This document shows, piece by piece, positions 52,189 through 60,946 of a stretch of 64,000 nt of DNA (position 1 is the first letter of the stretch; the number at the start of each line of letters is the position of its first letter). Position numbers and translations under genes: made by a program. The stretch is from Comamonas resistens (GTDB lineage Bacteria; Pseudomonadota; Gammaproteobacteria; Burkholderiales; Burkholderiaceae_C), in assembly GCF_030064165.1 (NCBI RefSeq), contig NZ_CP125947.1, positions 3,658,001-3,722,000 on the forward strand, read 5' to 3'. The notes below the pieces were generated by a model. That model was not told where the DNA came from. It was given only the letters and a program-made list of their open reading frames with translations, and searched no databases.

Positions 52189-53205
52189 TCAGCCGGCCGC
52201 GCCCCGGGCCAGACCCCGGCCCTGGGCCTGGCGCGCTGCCACGAAGGCGTCGAAGGCCTCGGCGCTGGTCTTGCGCGGCACATAGCCCCAGCGCTTGAGC
52301 GCGGCGTTGAGCAGCACGGGCCGGTAGCGCAGAAAGTCCAGCTGCTCGGGCCCGTAGCGGCTCACGCCCAGGCGGGCGCCGATGAACAGCGCGCTGCGCA
52401 GCAGGCTGGCGGGCAGATCCAGCGTGGTCTTGCCCAGGCGCGCGGCGATCTCGTGGATGGTCAACGCACCGTCGCCCGCAAGGTTGTAGCAGCCGGGTGC
52501 GGCACCGCTGAGCGCGTGCAGCATGGCCCCGGTCACGTCCTGGTCCCAGATGAAGACAAACGGGCTGTCGCTGCCGCGAATGGCCAGCAGGCGTGGCTTT
52601 TCGAACAAGGCCGTGATCTGGTTGTCCACGCGCTCGCCCAGGATGGTGCCTATGCGCAGCACGGTCTGCGCCAGCCGCGGATGGGTGCCGCGCCACTCTT
52701 CCAGCATTTCCTCCACCAGCCGCTTGTGGTCGGAATAGGCGAAGGCCGGGTTGCCGCGCAGCGCGTGGTGCTCCTCGATCCAGGCGGGGTTGTCGGCGTG
52801 GTAGCCATAGGCCGCGCCGCTGGAGGACACGACCACATGGCGCACGCCCTGCGCCACGCAGGCGTTCAGCACGTTGCGCGTGCCGTTGACGTCCACGTCG
52901 TACTCCAGTGCCCGGTTGCTGTGCTTGCCGGGCGTGACGATGGAGGCCAGGTGCACCACGGTGTCAATGCGGTGCTCCTGCAGCATCCGGCCCAGGGCCG
53001 GGTCGCGCACGTCCATGGATGCATAGTGAACACCCGCCACCCGCCGCTCCTGCGGCACGGTGCGCACGTCCAGCGCCACGGTGGTGGTGGCAACGCGCTG
53101 GCCCAGGGCCTGGACCACGCTGCGGCCCAGGAATCCGTCCGCGCCCGTCACCAGCACGCGCCGCGCAGGTTCCAGGAACGAGGTGATGGAAACGATCTGG
53201 CTCAT
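52189..53205 (-). CDS. NAD-dependent epimerase/dehydratase (extended SDR)
   Basis: A 338-residue extended SDR. The NAD-binding loop VLVTGADGFLGRSVVQALG is near residue 17, and the active-site YSDHK is near residue 157. It resembles 3-beta-hydroxysteroid-type or sugar-nucleotide enzymes; sequence does not tell the substrate. The start overlaps the transporter stop as ATGA, so it belongs to the operon that also encodes a flavin monooxygenase and a BASS transporter. This argues for a catabolic pathway of a steroid- or terpene-like acid. Confidence 0.88.
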   Translation of the reverse strand: MSQIVSITSFLEPARRVLVTGADGFLGRSVVQALGQRVATTTVALDVRTVPQERRVAGVHYASMDVRDPALGRMLQEHRIDTVVHLASIVTPGKHSNRALEYDVDVNGTRNVLNACVAQGVRHVVVSSSGAAYGYHADNPAWIEEHHALRGNPAFAYSDHKRLVEEMLEEWRGTHPRLAQTVLRIGTILGERVDNQITALFEKPRLLAIRGSDSPFVFIWDQDVTGAMLHALSGAAPGCYNLAGDGALTIHEIAARLGKTTLDLPASLLRSALFIGARLGVSRYGPEQLDFLRYRPVLLNAALKRWGYVPRKTSAEAFDAFVAARQAQGRGLARGAAG

Positions 53206-54131
53206 GCCGCCTGCCCCTTCAGCGCTGGTGCCCCCTGGGGCGCCCTCCGGCCCCAGGCACTGGCCAGCACCAGGCCCGCGATGATGTCCCAGAAGCCCCA
53301 GACCCCGGCCACCACGGCCATGCCGCCCAGGCCGCCAAAAAAGCTGAAGGTCAGCACCAGGCCCAGCCCCGCGTTGCGAATGCCCACCTCCATGGTCACG
53401 GCACGGCGCTCGTAGTCCTGCAGGCCGGTGGCGCGGGCACACAGATAGCCGGTCGCGAAGGCCATCGCATCGTGCAGCGCCACGGCCAGCAGCACCAGGC
53501 CCACGTAGTCGAGGAAAAAGCGCCAGTTGCCGGCAATGGCGCCGACGATGAAGCCAATGAGCGCCAGAAAGCTCACGATGCGCACGGGTTTGGTCACCTT
53601 GCGCGTGGCACTCGGAAATTGGTGCGCGCACCACAGGCCCAGCACGAAGGGCAGGCCGATGATGATGAGGATATGGCCCAGCATCTCCAGCGGATCGAGC
53701 GCAATCGTCTTGAGCAGGGCCGACGCCGTGGGGTGCAGCCCGCCCCAGAAGGCGAAGTTCAGCGGCATAAGCACGATGGAGAGCGCGTTGGAAATCGCCG
53801 TCATCGACACCGACAGCGCCACATTGCCCTTGGCCCGGTGGGTGAGGATGTTGGAGATATTGCCCGGCGGGCAGCAGGCCACGAGGATCATGCCCAGGGC
53901 GATGCTGGGCCCCACGCCCAGCAGCAGCGTGAGCGCGAAGGTCACGGCGGGCAGCACCGCGAACTGCGCGGCTACGCCCACGGCCATGGCCCAGGGCATG
54001 CGCGCCACGCGACGAAAGTCCTCCATCCTGGTATCGAGCGCGATGCCGAACATCAGAAAGGCCAGCACTGCGTTGAGCAGCATCAGCGATGCGGGGTTGA
54101 AGTTCAGCCGTATTTCGTCCACAGGCAGCAT
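53202..54131 (-). CDS. BASS-family (bile acid:sodium symporter) transporter
   Basis: A 309-residue membrane protein with about ten hydrophobic segments and the conserved CCPPGNISNILTHRAKGN and AVTMEVGIRNAGLG motifs. BASS proteins import organic acids, including bile acids and pyruvate-type acids, with sodium. ATG 54131 has GGGAG upstream; a TTG at 54146 overlaps the previous gene. It is 11 bp downstream of the monooxygenase gene and coupled to the SDR gene. Confidence 0.92.
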   Translation of the reverse strand: MLPVDEIRLNFNPASLMLLNAVLAFLMFGIALDTRMEDFRRVARMPWAMAVGVAAQFAVLPAVTFALTLLLGVGPSIALGMILVACCPPGNISNILTHRAKGNVALSVSMTAISNALSIVLMPLNFAFWGGLHPTASALLKTIALDPLEMLGHILIIIGLPFVLGLWCAHQFPSATRKVTKPVRIVSFLALIGFIVGAIAGNWRFFLDYVGLVLLAVALHDAMAFATGYLCARATGLQDYERRAVTMEVGIRNAGLGLVLTFSFFGGLGGMAVVAGVWGFWDIIAGLVLASAWGRRAPQGAPALKGQAA

Positions 54132-54142
54132 GGCAACTCCCT

Positions 54143-55546
54143 TCAAGCCAGAGTGGCGGCGGCCTGCCGCACGGCGTTGCGGTAGGTGTCCTTGTGCACG
54201 TAGTAAGCCATGCGTTCCAGCTGCAGGTAGCGGTAGCCGCCCGTCAGGTCGGGGGCCGGGCCTGCCATGGCGGCCTGCAGGCGTTGAGCGGCGGGCGTGT
54301 TGCCGTCCAGCCCCTTGAAGTAGCGCGCCACCAGCTCGGCCTGCTCGTAGCGGCCCTGCCAGCCGATGCCGCTGGCCTCGATCATGCCCAGCACGGCCAG
54401 GCGCTTGTAACGCGGCGCAAAGATGTTCAGATACAGCTGCGGCGCCATGCCCTGCCAGTTCAGGTGGTCGCGGTCTATGAAGGGATAGTGCAGCGTGTAG
54501 CCGGTGGCGGCCAGCACCAGGTCGTAGTCCTGCTGGCTACCGTCCTTGAAGTGCACGGCATGGCCGTCGAAGCGCACGATGTCGGCCTTCACATGGATGT
54601 CGCCATGGCCCAGGTGGTGCAGGATCAGCGAGTTCACGATGGGGTGGGACTCGTACATCTTGTAGTTCGGCCTGGGAAAGCCGAAGCGCGTGGGGTCGCC
54701 CGTGAACCACTGGAGCACGGTGGCGTCCAGCCTCTGCTTGAGCCAGCGCGGCAGCGGCTTCTTGCCGCCCAGCGTATCCGCAGGCCTGCCGAAGACATAC
54801 TTGGGCACGAAGTAGTAGCCGCGACGCACGGAAATGTCCACGCTTTGCGCGTAGTGCACGGCATCGACCGCGATATCGCAGCCCGAGTTGCCTGCGCCGA
54901 TGATGAGCACGCGCTTGCCCTTGAACTGCTCGGCGCTCTTGTACTGGCTGGTGTGCAGCAGCTCACCCGCGAACTGCCCCTCGAAGCGCGGCATATTGGG
55001 CTCGGCCAGCGTGCCGTTGGCAATCACCACGCCCTTGTAGACGGCGCTCTCCAGCTTGCCCGCCGCATTGCGGATGCCCACGCGCCAGGGCGTGAGCGGA
55101 TCGCCGGGCTGCACGGGCTCCACACTTTCCACGCGCACGCCGAAGCGGAAATGGCGGCGCAGATCGAAGCGCTCGGCAAAGGCCGCGAAATAGCGGCACA
55201 GCTCGCGGTGGCTGGGGTAGTCGGCCACATCGTCGGCCATGGGGAATTCGGTGAACTCGGTTGTGCGCTTGCTCGATATCAGATGGGCCGATTCGTAGAC
55301 CGTGGAACGCGGATTGGCGATGTTCCAAAGCCCGCCCACATCGGTATAGGCCTCGAAGCCCTGGAAGGCAATGCCCAGTTTCTGCAGATTGCGCGCCCCG
55401 GCCAGACCGGACGGCCCGGCACCGATCAGCGCAATCATCTGCTCGGTGGGCAGTTGGGCCAGTTCAGCGGCTCCCCTGGCCTGGGCCGCCGCCGTGGGAG
55501 CCGGTGCCGTATGGCTGCTGCTTCTCATGGTGTCTGTCTCCATCAT
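54143..55546 (-). CDS. Flavin-containing monooxygenase (FMO / BVMO-like)
   Basis: A 467-residue FAD/NADPH enzyme. FAD loop GAGPSG is at residues 42-47, the FMO-type motif FAGELLHTSQY at 192-202, and the second dinucleotide loop GAGNSG at 217-222. FMOs oxidise heteroatoms or ketones; some act as Baeyer-Villiger enzymes. It is the first gene of the operon, followed by a BASS transporter and SDR. The IclR regulator is divergent, with 120 bp between starts and a nested palindrome. Confidence 0.92.
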   Translation of the reverse strand: MMETDTMRSSSHTAPAPTAAAQARGAAELAQLPTEQMIALIGAGPSGLAGARNLQKLGIAFQGFEAYTDVGGLWNIANPRSTVYESAHLISSKRTTEFTEFPMADDVADYPSHRELCRYFAAFAERFDLRRHFRFGVRVESVEPVQPGDPLTPWRVGIRNAAGKLESAVYKGVVIANGTLAEPNMPRFEGQFAGELLHTSQYKSAEQFKGKRVLIIGAGNSGCDIAVDAVHYAQSVDISVRRGYYFVPKYVFGRPADTLGGKKPLPRWLKQRLDATVLQWFTGDPTRFGFPRPNYKMYESHPIVNSLILHHLGHGDIHVKADIVRFDGHAVHFKDGSQQDYDLVLAATGYTLHYPFIDRDHLNWQGMAPQLYLNIFAPRYKRLAVLGMIEASGIGWQGRYEQAELVARYFKGLDGNTPAAQRLQAAMAGPAPDLTGGYRYLQLERMAYYVHKDTYRNAVRQAAATLA

Positions 55547-55611
55547 GGTTTTTGTCTTATGTATTCGTCGGCACGCGCAGGAAAACAGGCTTTGCGCATC
55601 TTCACTCTATG

Positions 55612-55659
55612 AGAACCCGGAAAAATCTCGGAAAATTTTCTTGATTCGTCTCGGGTTCT
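55612..55659. promoter_or_regulatory. Nested palindromic operator, likely IclR site
   Basis: The outer arms AGAACCCG (55612-55619) and CGGGTTCT (55652-55659) are perfect complements. The inner GAAAATTTTC (55631-55640) is a 10-bp palindrome. Both have the same centre, between 55635 and 55636. The site lies 8-55 bases before the IclR ATG and in the divergent promoter region. Confidence 0.65.
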
Positions 55660-55666
55660 GAGATTT

Positions 55667-56425
55667 ATGCAAGAAGCTCCGCTTTCCCCCGGCCTGCGCC
55701 TGTTCGGCCTGCTGGAAATCCTGGCCCGCGAGGCACGGCCGCTGACGCTGGCCGAGGCCGTTGCCGCCAGCGGCTGGCACAAGCCCAGTGTGCACCGGCT
55801 GCTGCTGCAGCTCGAAAGCGGCGGCCTGCTGACCCGCGAGCCCGACGGCCGCCGCTACGCGCTGGCCCCGCGCCTGCTGCGCCTGGCCGAAGCCACGCTG
55901 GCCGGTAGCGCCCAGCACGGCGTGCGTCATGCCGTGTTGCGCCAGTTGGTGGCCGACATCGGCGAGAGCTGCAATCTCACCATGCTCTCGGGCGTGGAGG
56001 TGGTGTATCTGAACCGCATCGAATCCGCTTTTCCGCTGCAGCTCAATCTGCGCCCCGGCACGCGCGTGCCCGTGCATTGCTCGGCCAGCGGCAAGCTCAT
56101 CCTGGCCCATATGACGCAGCGCCAGCGTGCCGAACTGCTGGGCAGCCTGCCGCTGGCGCGCTACACCGCCACCACGCTGACCAGCAACTCCGCGCTGGAG
56201 GACGAGTTCGTGCGCATACGCAAGGTGGGCTATGCCGTAGATGCAGAGGAGTTTGTGGACGGTCTGGTCTGCGCCGCCGTGCCCGTGTTCGGCGGCGATG
56301 GGCGCCATGTGCGCTGCGCCGTGGCGCTGCAGGCGCCCGTGGCTCGCATGACGCTGGCCCAGGCCATAGAGAAGGTACCGCGCCTGCACGAAGCCGCCAG
56401 GGCCTTGACCAGAACCCTGAGCTGA
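55667..56425 (+). CDS. IclR-family regulator divergent from the monooxygenase operon
   Basis: A 252-residue IclR regulator. The N-terminal winged helix is GLRLFGLLEILAREARPLTLAEAVAASGWHKPSVHRLLLQLESGGLL, followed by the effector domain with NLTMLSGVEVVYLNRIES and PVHCSASGKLILAH. IclR proteins usually repress or activate neighbouring catabolic genes. Its position and the palindrome support control of the monooxygenase-BASS-SDR operon. No clear Shine-Dalgarno is visible. Confidence 0.93.
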   Translation: MQEAPLSPGLRLFGLLEILAREARPLTLAEAVAASGWHKPSVHRLLLQLESGGLLTREPDGRRYALAPRLLRLAEATLAGSAQHGVRHAVLRQLVADIGESCNLTMLSGVEVVYLNRIESAFPLQLNLRPGTRVPVHCSASGKLILAHMTQRQRAELLGSLPLARYTATTLTSNSALEDEFVRIRKVGYAVDAEEFVDGLVCAAVPVFGGDGRHVRCAVALQAPVARMTLAQAIEKVPRLHEAARALTRTLS

Positions 56426-56484
56426 TCGGCCATTGCAACCACGGCATTCAGCTTCAAGACCGGATTTACCGGCATCATCCGCAT

Positions 56485-57009
56485 ATGAATATCGGCCCCG
56501 AAACCGCGCAGGACACACAGGCCATAGCAGCGCTGATACTCGCCGCCTTTCACAACCATCCCCACCAGGACCCGGCCAAGGGCACGACCGAGCACCGGAT
56601 CGTGCAAGGCCTGCGCGATGCTGGCGCCCTCAGTCTCTCGCTGGTGGCCCAGGATGGAGAAGATATCGTCGGTCATATCGCGTTCTCTCCTGTCGACCTC
56701 GAAACAGCATCCGTCAGCCCCGGGACCTGGCTGGTGATGGCGCCGGTCTCCGTCGCTCCGGCGCGCCAGGGCCAGGGCATTGGCAGCCGGCTGATTCGGC
56801 AAGGGCTGGAGCAGCTCAAGGCACTGGACGTGGAAGGCGTGGTGGTGCTCGGCGAGCCCGACTACTACACGCGTTTTGGCTTTCACCACCAGCACCAGTT
56901 GAGCGTGCCAGGCCTACCAGCCGGGTACTTCATGGCCCAGCGACTCGATGGCGAAGCGCCCATATACCTGCAGGCTACGGTGAACTTTCATCCGGCCTTT
57001 GATGTCTAG
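56485..57009 (+). CDS. GNAT-family N-acetyltransferase (YhbS-like)
   Basis: A 174-residue GNAT protein. The acetyl-CoA loop is in APARQGQGIGSRLIRQGLE near residues 91-109, with the preceding WLVMAPVSV strand and the following VVVLGEPDYYTRFGF, as in YhbS. Substrate unknown. A larger frame upstream overlaps the IclR gene and is a shadow. It is 59 bp downstream of iclR and could be co-transcribed. Confidence 0.9.
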   Translation: MNIGPETAQDTQAIAALILAAFHNHPHQDPAKGTTEHRIVQGLRDAGALSLSLVAQDGEDIVGHIAFSPVDLETASVSPGTWLVMAPVSVAPARQGQGIGSRLIRQGLEQLKALDVEGVVVLGEPDYYTRFGFHHQHQLSVPGLPAGYFMAQRLDGEAPIYLQATVNFHPAFDV

Positions 57010-57031
57010 GAAAATCGCGCACAGGCCCATT

Positions 57032-57066
57032 GCAGCAGCTCTTTTTTCAATAGCTGACAGCGCTTG
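57032..57066. repeat. Copy of the dispersed AGCAGCT/TTTCAATAG repeat
   Basis: GCAGCAGCTCTTTTTTCAAT at 57032, then AGCTGACAGCGCTTGA. It resembles the motif near 13805 (AGCAGCTCTTGTTTCAATAG) and 38840 (AGCAGCTTCTTTTTCAATAG). Confidence 0.6.
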
Positions 57067-57104
57067 ACTGCATTGGCTTAACCGCATATTCAAGCGTGTT
57101 TCTC

Positions 57105-57416
57105 ATGAACCCCGACAAAACCCCGCAAGCCGCCTTCGCACGGGCATGGAACGACAATCGGGGCATGAATACCTTGGAGCAACCGCGCAATCCTCTGCAC
57201 GGCATCACGCTGGAGCGCATCGTCACCGAACTCGTGGACTACTACGGCTGGGATGGTCTGAGCGAGTGCATTCCCCTGCGCTGCTTCAGCGTCAACCCCA
57301 GCATCGGCTCCAGCCTCAAGTTCCTGCGCAAGACGCCCTGGGCACGCGAGAAGACCGAGAGTCTGTATCTCTACACCTTGCGCAAGCAGCAGCGCCAGGA
57401 CCAGCGCGGGCGCTGA
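57105..57416 (+). CDS. VF530-family DNA-binding protein (DUF2132)
   Basis: A 103-residue protein with the VF530 domain: [21 protein letters not shown] and [25 protein letters not shown]. The domain has a structure with DNA-binding features but no established role. Family members usually start about eight residues before NPLHG, so an internal ATG at 57165 (83 residues) may be the real start. Convergent with the EamA gene. Confidence 0.85.
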   Translation: MNPDKTPQAAFARAWNDNRGMNTLEQPRNPLHGITLERIVTELVDYYGWDGLSECIPLRCFSVNPSIGSSLKFLRKTPWAREKTESLYLYTLRKQQRQDQRGR

Positions 57417-57430
57417 AAGCCCCTCCGTCT

Positions 57431-58348
57431 TCAGCGCCGCATCCAGCGGCCGCCGAACTGGTTGACCACCATGCCCAGCAGCACGCCCAGCGTGCCCAGC
57501 CATTGCAGCCCCGAGGGGAATTCGCCCAGCAGCAGCATGGCCGACAGCAGGCCTATCACCGGCACCAGTAGGGACAGCGGCGCCACGGTGCTGGCCGCAT
57601 AGCGCTGCAGCAAACGCGTCCACAGGCCATAGCCCAGCAGAGTGGACAGCAGGGCCAGATAGGCAATCACGCCCAGCTCGCGCCAGCCTATAAGGCTGAG
57701 CTGGGAAACCATGGCTGCGCCACCCTCCAGCCACCAGGACAGCAGCAGCAGCGGAATAATGGGAAACACGCTGGTCCAGACGATAAAGGACGCGGGCTCA
57801 TAAGAGCCCTGCCGCGCGGCCAGGCGCGTCAGCAGATTGGAGCCGGCCCACATGGCGGCAGCTCCCACGGTCAGCACAAAACCGATCAGGGTCATGCCCG
57901 CAGCCCCGTTGCCATGGGCCGCGCCGATCAGCACCAGGCCCGCAATGGCGATCAGCAAGCCTATCCACTGCCAGCGCTGCGGCTTCTCGTGCAGAAACAC
58001 GGCTGCCAGCAACATGGTGATGAAGGCCTGGGTCTGCAGCACCACGGAAGCCATGCCCGCCGGCATGCCCAGTTTCATGCCTGTGAACAGCAGCCCGAAC
58101 TGCCCCACGCCCTGCACCAGCCCATAGGCCGCCAGCAGGCCCCAGGACAGATTGCGCGGCGGACGCACGAACAGCAGCAAAGGCAGCGATGCCGCAGCAA
58201 AGCGCAGTGCGCACAGCAGCAGAGGCGACAGCGTGGCCAGACCCCACTTCATGACCACGAAATTGAGTCCCCAGACCACGATGACGATGATGGCGCTGAA
58301 CCAGTCCGCCCGGCTCATGCCGGAAGCAGGCGAGGATGCTGAAGTCAT
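57431..58348 (-). CDS. EamA-family (DMT superfamily) transporter
   Basis: A 305-residue protein with ten hydrophobic segments in two EamA repeats (WGLNFVVMKWGLATLSPLLLCALRF and GSNLLTRLAARQGSYEPASFIVW). The family exports amino acids or other small metabolites. It lies 14 bp from the end of the VF530 gene on the opposite strand. Confidence 0.93.
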   Translation of the reverse strand: MTSASSPASGMSRADWFSAIIVIVVWGLNFVVMKWGLATLSPLLLCALRFAAASLPLLLFVRPPRNLSWGLLAAYGLVQGVGQFGLLFTGMKLGMPAGMASVVLQTQAFITMLLAAVFLHEKPQRWQWIGLLIAIAGLVLIGAAHGNGAAGMTLIGFVLTVGAAAMWAGSNLLTRLAARQGSYEPASFIVWTSVFPIIPLLLLSWWLEGGAAMVSQLSLIGWRELGVIAYLALLSTLLGYGLWTRLLQRYAASTVAPLSLLVPVIGLLSAMLLLGEFPSGLQWLGTLGVLLGMVVNQFGGRWMRR

Positions 58349-58402
58349 GGCTCCGACCGTTGTTGCAAGTGAGAAATCAAGTCCTGGCCCCGGCAGCCGG
58401 AC

Positions 58403-58960
58403 CTATTTGAGCCCATGACGATCACCGGGCCCGGGCAGCAGCATCAGCACCGCCTTGAACGCATAGAGCACGATCAGGGTTCCGCTGAAGTCCCCCCATA
58501 TGGTCACGAGAAAACGCTCCAGGTCCATGCCCTGCCCCCTGAAGACCATCCAGGCCTGGTATACGGAGCCATTGGCCAGCGCATAGATCAGACCCAGCCA
58601 GAGCAAGCGCTTGGGCGTGAGGCTGGCCAGGGAGCGGCTCAGGCCCATATATCGGCGAGCCACGCAATACATGCCATAGGGCGCGAGCGTGGCCACGATG
58701 GCACCCGAAAACGAACGCCACCCGTCACCTGGAAAAAAATAGAAAAAGCCGGTCAGCCAGGCGCCTATGAATAGCCCCGCAGCGCCGGCCTCGGCAAACA
58801 GCAAGGTGCACAGCAGACGCACGCCCGCGGGCAGATAAATCCAGTTGGCACCCTGGGTGAATATCAGAGAGGCGAACATCCACTCGTTCACAACCAGCAT
58901 CAATACAAATAGCAAGGCCGTAACCACGGCCATTGCAAATGGCGTGAAAATATTTTTCAT
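58403..58960 (-). CDS. Small integral membrane protein, MASE1-like
   Basis: A 185-residue protein with about five hydrophobic segments (AVVTALLFVLMLVVNEWMFASLIF, LLCTLLFAEAGAAGLFIGAWLTGFFYFF and others). The WIYLPAGVRLLCTLLF region recalls MASE1-type sensor domains, but no signalling domain follows. Function unknown. The start at 58960 is taken from the hydrophobic N-terminus; upstream codons are possible. Confidence 0.65.
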   Translation of the reverse strand: MKNIFTPFAMAVVTALLFVLMLVVNEWMFASLIFTQGANWIYLPAGVRLLCTLLFAEAGAAGLFIGAWLTGFFYFFPGDGWRSFSGAIVATLAPYGMYCVARRYMGLSRSLASLTPKRLLWLGLIYALANGSVYQAWMVFRGQGMDLERFLVTIWGDFSGTLIVLYAFKAVLMLLPGPGDRHGLK

Positions 58961-59045
58961 TGGTATCGATCGTCGCACGCGCAGTATTATCGGCGCCGGT
59001 TATCTCTCTCGCCCGGGAAACGGCGCATCTCCTCTCTTTGCCACA

Positions 59046-59399
59046 ATGAAAAAGTCTTTGTCTGCCGATATCTATCTACGCTTTCTGCAGCTGGCCGAGA
59101 CTATCCGCGGCCTGCCCACATTGCCCGCCCTGGACCCTCTGGAAGAGCGCCTGCTGGAGCAGATTGCCAATGCCGGAACGCGCCAGGAACGTCTTTGCGT
59201 GCGCGACCTCATGGCTCAGCGCGAGCTGAGCTCGCCGGCCACGATTCACACCCGTCTCAAATCCATGCGCCAGAAAGGCTGGATTCTGCTGGCCGATACC
59301 GAAGATGCGCGGCGCAAGCAGATCGAGCTCAGCGAGGCGGCGCACGCACATTTTGAAAAGCTCTCGGCCTGCATTGTTCAGGCCGCCGAAGAGCACTGA
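59046..59399 (+). CDS. MarR-like winged-helix protein
   Basis: A 117-residue protein with a compact winged-helix: RQERLCVRDLMAQRELSSPATIHTRLKSMRQKGWILLADTEDARRKQIELSEAAHAHF. The wing and C-terminal helix resemble MarR-like regulators, without a ligand domain. Targets unknown. The ATG at 59046 follows CCACA, and the longer upstream frame overlaps the divergent membrane-protein gene. Confidence 0.75.
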   Translation: MKKSLSADIYLRFLQLAETIRGLPTLPALDPLEERLLEQIANAGTRQERLCVRDLMAQRELSSPATIHTRLKSMRQKGWILLADTEDARRKQIELSEAAHAHFEKLSACIVQAAEEH

Positions 59400-59417
59400 G
59401 GCTTTGTCCAGGTAACA

Positions 59418-59443
59418 AAAAAGCAGCCCGAGGGCTGCTTTTT
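59418..59443. terminator. Bidirectional terminator between the winged-helix gene and pmbA
   Basis: AAAAAGCAGCCC-ga-GGGCTGCTTTTT, a long perfect stem between two convergent genes. Confidence 0.9.
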
Positions 59444-59459
59444 CATGGAAGCGCAGGCT

Positions 59460-60881
59460 TTAGCTGCCCGCCACCTTCATGCGATTGATGAGGATGGAGC
59501 CCACGGTCTTGGCACCGTAGTTATAGGCATCGGCCCCGATGGCCTCTATGCCCTTGAACATGTCCTTCATATTGCCGGCGATGGTGATTTCATCGACGGG
59601 GAAGGCGATTTCGCCGTTCTCCACCCAGAAGCCGCTGGCGCCGCGCGAATAGTCGCCGGTCACATAGTTCACGCCCTGGCCCATCAGCTCGACCACAAAC
59701 AGGCCCGTGCCCAGCTTCTTGAGCATGGCATCCAGATCGTCGCCCGTCTTGGTGCGGCGCGAAGTCATGACCAGATTGTGCGAGCCGCCGGCATTGCCCG
59801 TGGTCTTCATGCCCAGCTTGCGCGCCGAGTAGCTGGAGAGGAAATAGCCTTCCACGCGACCAGCATCGACCACCTTGCGGGCCTGCACGCGCACGCCCTC
59901 TTCGTCAAAGGGCGAGCTGCCCTTGCCGCCCAGGACGAAGGGGTCTTCCTCGACATCGATGTGCTTGGGGAAGATGGGCTTGCCCATGGAGTCGAGCAAA
60001 AAGGTGCTCTTGCGATACAGCGCGCTGCCGCTGACGGCCTGCACAAAGCTGCCCAGCAGGCCGGCGGCCAGCGGAGACTCGAACAGCACCGGGCATTCGG
60101 TGGTCGGAATCTTGCGGCTGCCCAGACGGCTCAGCGTGCGCTCTGCCGCGTAGCGGCCCACGGCCTCTGGCGAGGCCAGATCGGCCGCGTTGCGCATGGA
60201 GCTGTACCAGTAATCGCGCTGCATCTCGCCATTCTTGCCGGGCAGCTTGGCGATGGGCGCCACCGACATGCTGTGGCGCGAGCTCGCATAACCGCCGCGA
60301 AAGCCGTTGGTATGGGCCGTGAAGAAATGGCTTTGCTGGGCCGACACGCCCGCACCTTCGCTGTTGCTCACGCGGCGGTGGGTCTTGAAGGCGGCCTCCT
60401 CGCAGCGCAGCGCCATCTCTGCAGCGGCTTCGCTGGTGATATCCCAGGGATGGAACAGATCCAGATCACGGTGCGTGCCGGGCAGCGCGATATCGGCGCT
60501 GTCGGGCAGGCGGGCAAACGGGTCTTCGGCCGTGAAGCGGGCGATGTCGTAGGCCGCCTGCACGGTCTGCTTGATGGCGGCCTCGGAGAAGTCCGAGGTG
60601 CTGGCATTGCCCCGGCGCTGGCCCAGATAGACGGTCACACCCAGCGACTTGTCGCGGTTGCGTTCCACGGTCTCCAGCTGGCCCTTGCGCACGCTGACCG
60701 ACAGGCCGCAGCCCTCGGAAGCCTCGGCGCCTGCGTCCGTCGCCCCCAGCTTCTTGGCATGCTGCAGAGCCTGGTCCACCAGCCCCTCAAAAAAGGCTTG
60801 GCTGAAGCTGAAACCGGCCTGCGGCGCGGATTGGGCCTGTGCACTGGAAGTGCTTGTATTGCTGGAGCGAGGTTTTTTCAT
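59460..60881 (-). CDS. pmbA: Metalloprotease PmbA/TldE
   Basis: A 473-residue protein of the TldD/PmbA family, with SVRKGQLETVERNRDKSLGVTVYLG at the N-terminal side and GTGLFVVELMGQGVNYVTGDYSRGASGFWVENGEIAFPVDEITIAGNM in the C-terminal part. With TldD it degrades peptides and processes microcins; PmbA lacks the metal-binding HExxxH of TldD, and I see no such motif here. The start at 60881 is the first ATG after the frame opens in the space to the divergent darP gene. TldD is not in the window. Confidence 0.93.
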   Translation of the reverse strand: MKKPRSSNTSTSSAQAQSAPQAGFSFSQAFFEGLVDQALQHAKKLGATDAGAEASEGCGLSVSVRKGQLETVERNRDKSLGVTVYLGQRRGNASTSDFSEAAIKQTVQAAYDIARFTAEDPFARLPDSADIALPGTHRDLDLFHPWDITSEAAAEMALRCEEAAFKTHRRVSNSEGAGVSAQQSHFFTAHTNGFRGGYASSRHSMSVAPIAKLPGKNGEMQRDYWYSSMRNAADLASPEAVGRYAAERTLSRLGSRKIPTTECPVLFESPLAAGLLGSFVQAVSGSALYRKSTFLLDSMGKPIFPKHIDVEEDPFVLGGKGSSPFDEEGVRVQARKVVDAGRVEGYFLSSYSARKLGMKTTGNAGGSHNLVMTSRRTKTGDDLDAMLKKLGTGLFVVELMGQGVNYVTGDYSRGASGFWVENGEIAFPVDEITIAGNMKDMFKGIEAIGADAYNYGAKTVGSILINRMKVAGS

Positions 60882-60946
60882 AGCGGCGGATATGATAGCC
60901 GCCACTGCAGTGCGCTCTGCGCTGCCACCGATATTGCCCCCTTACC

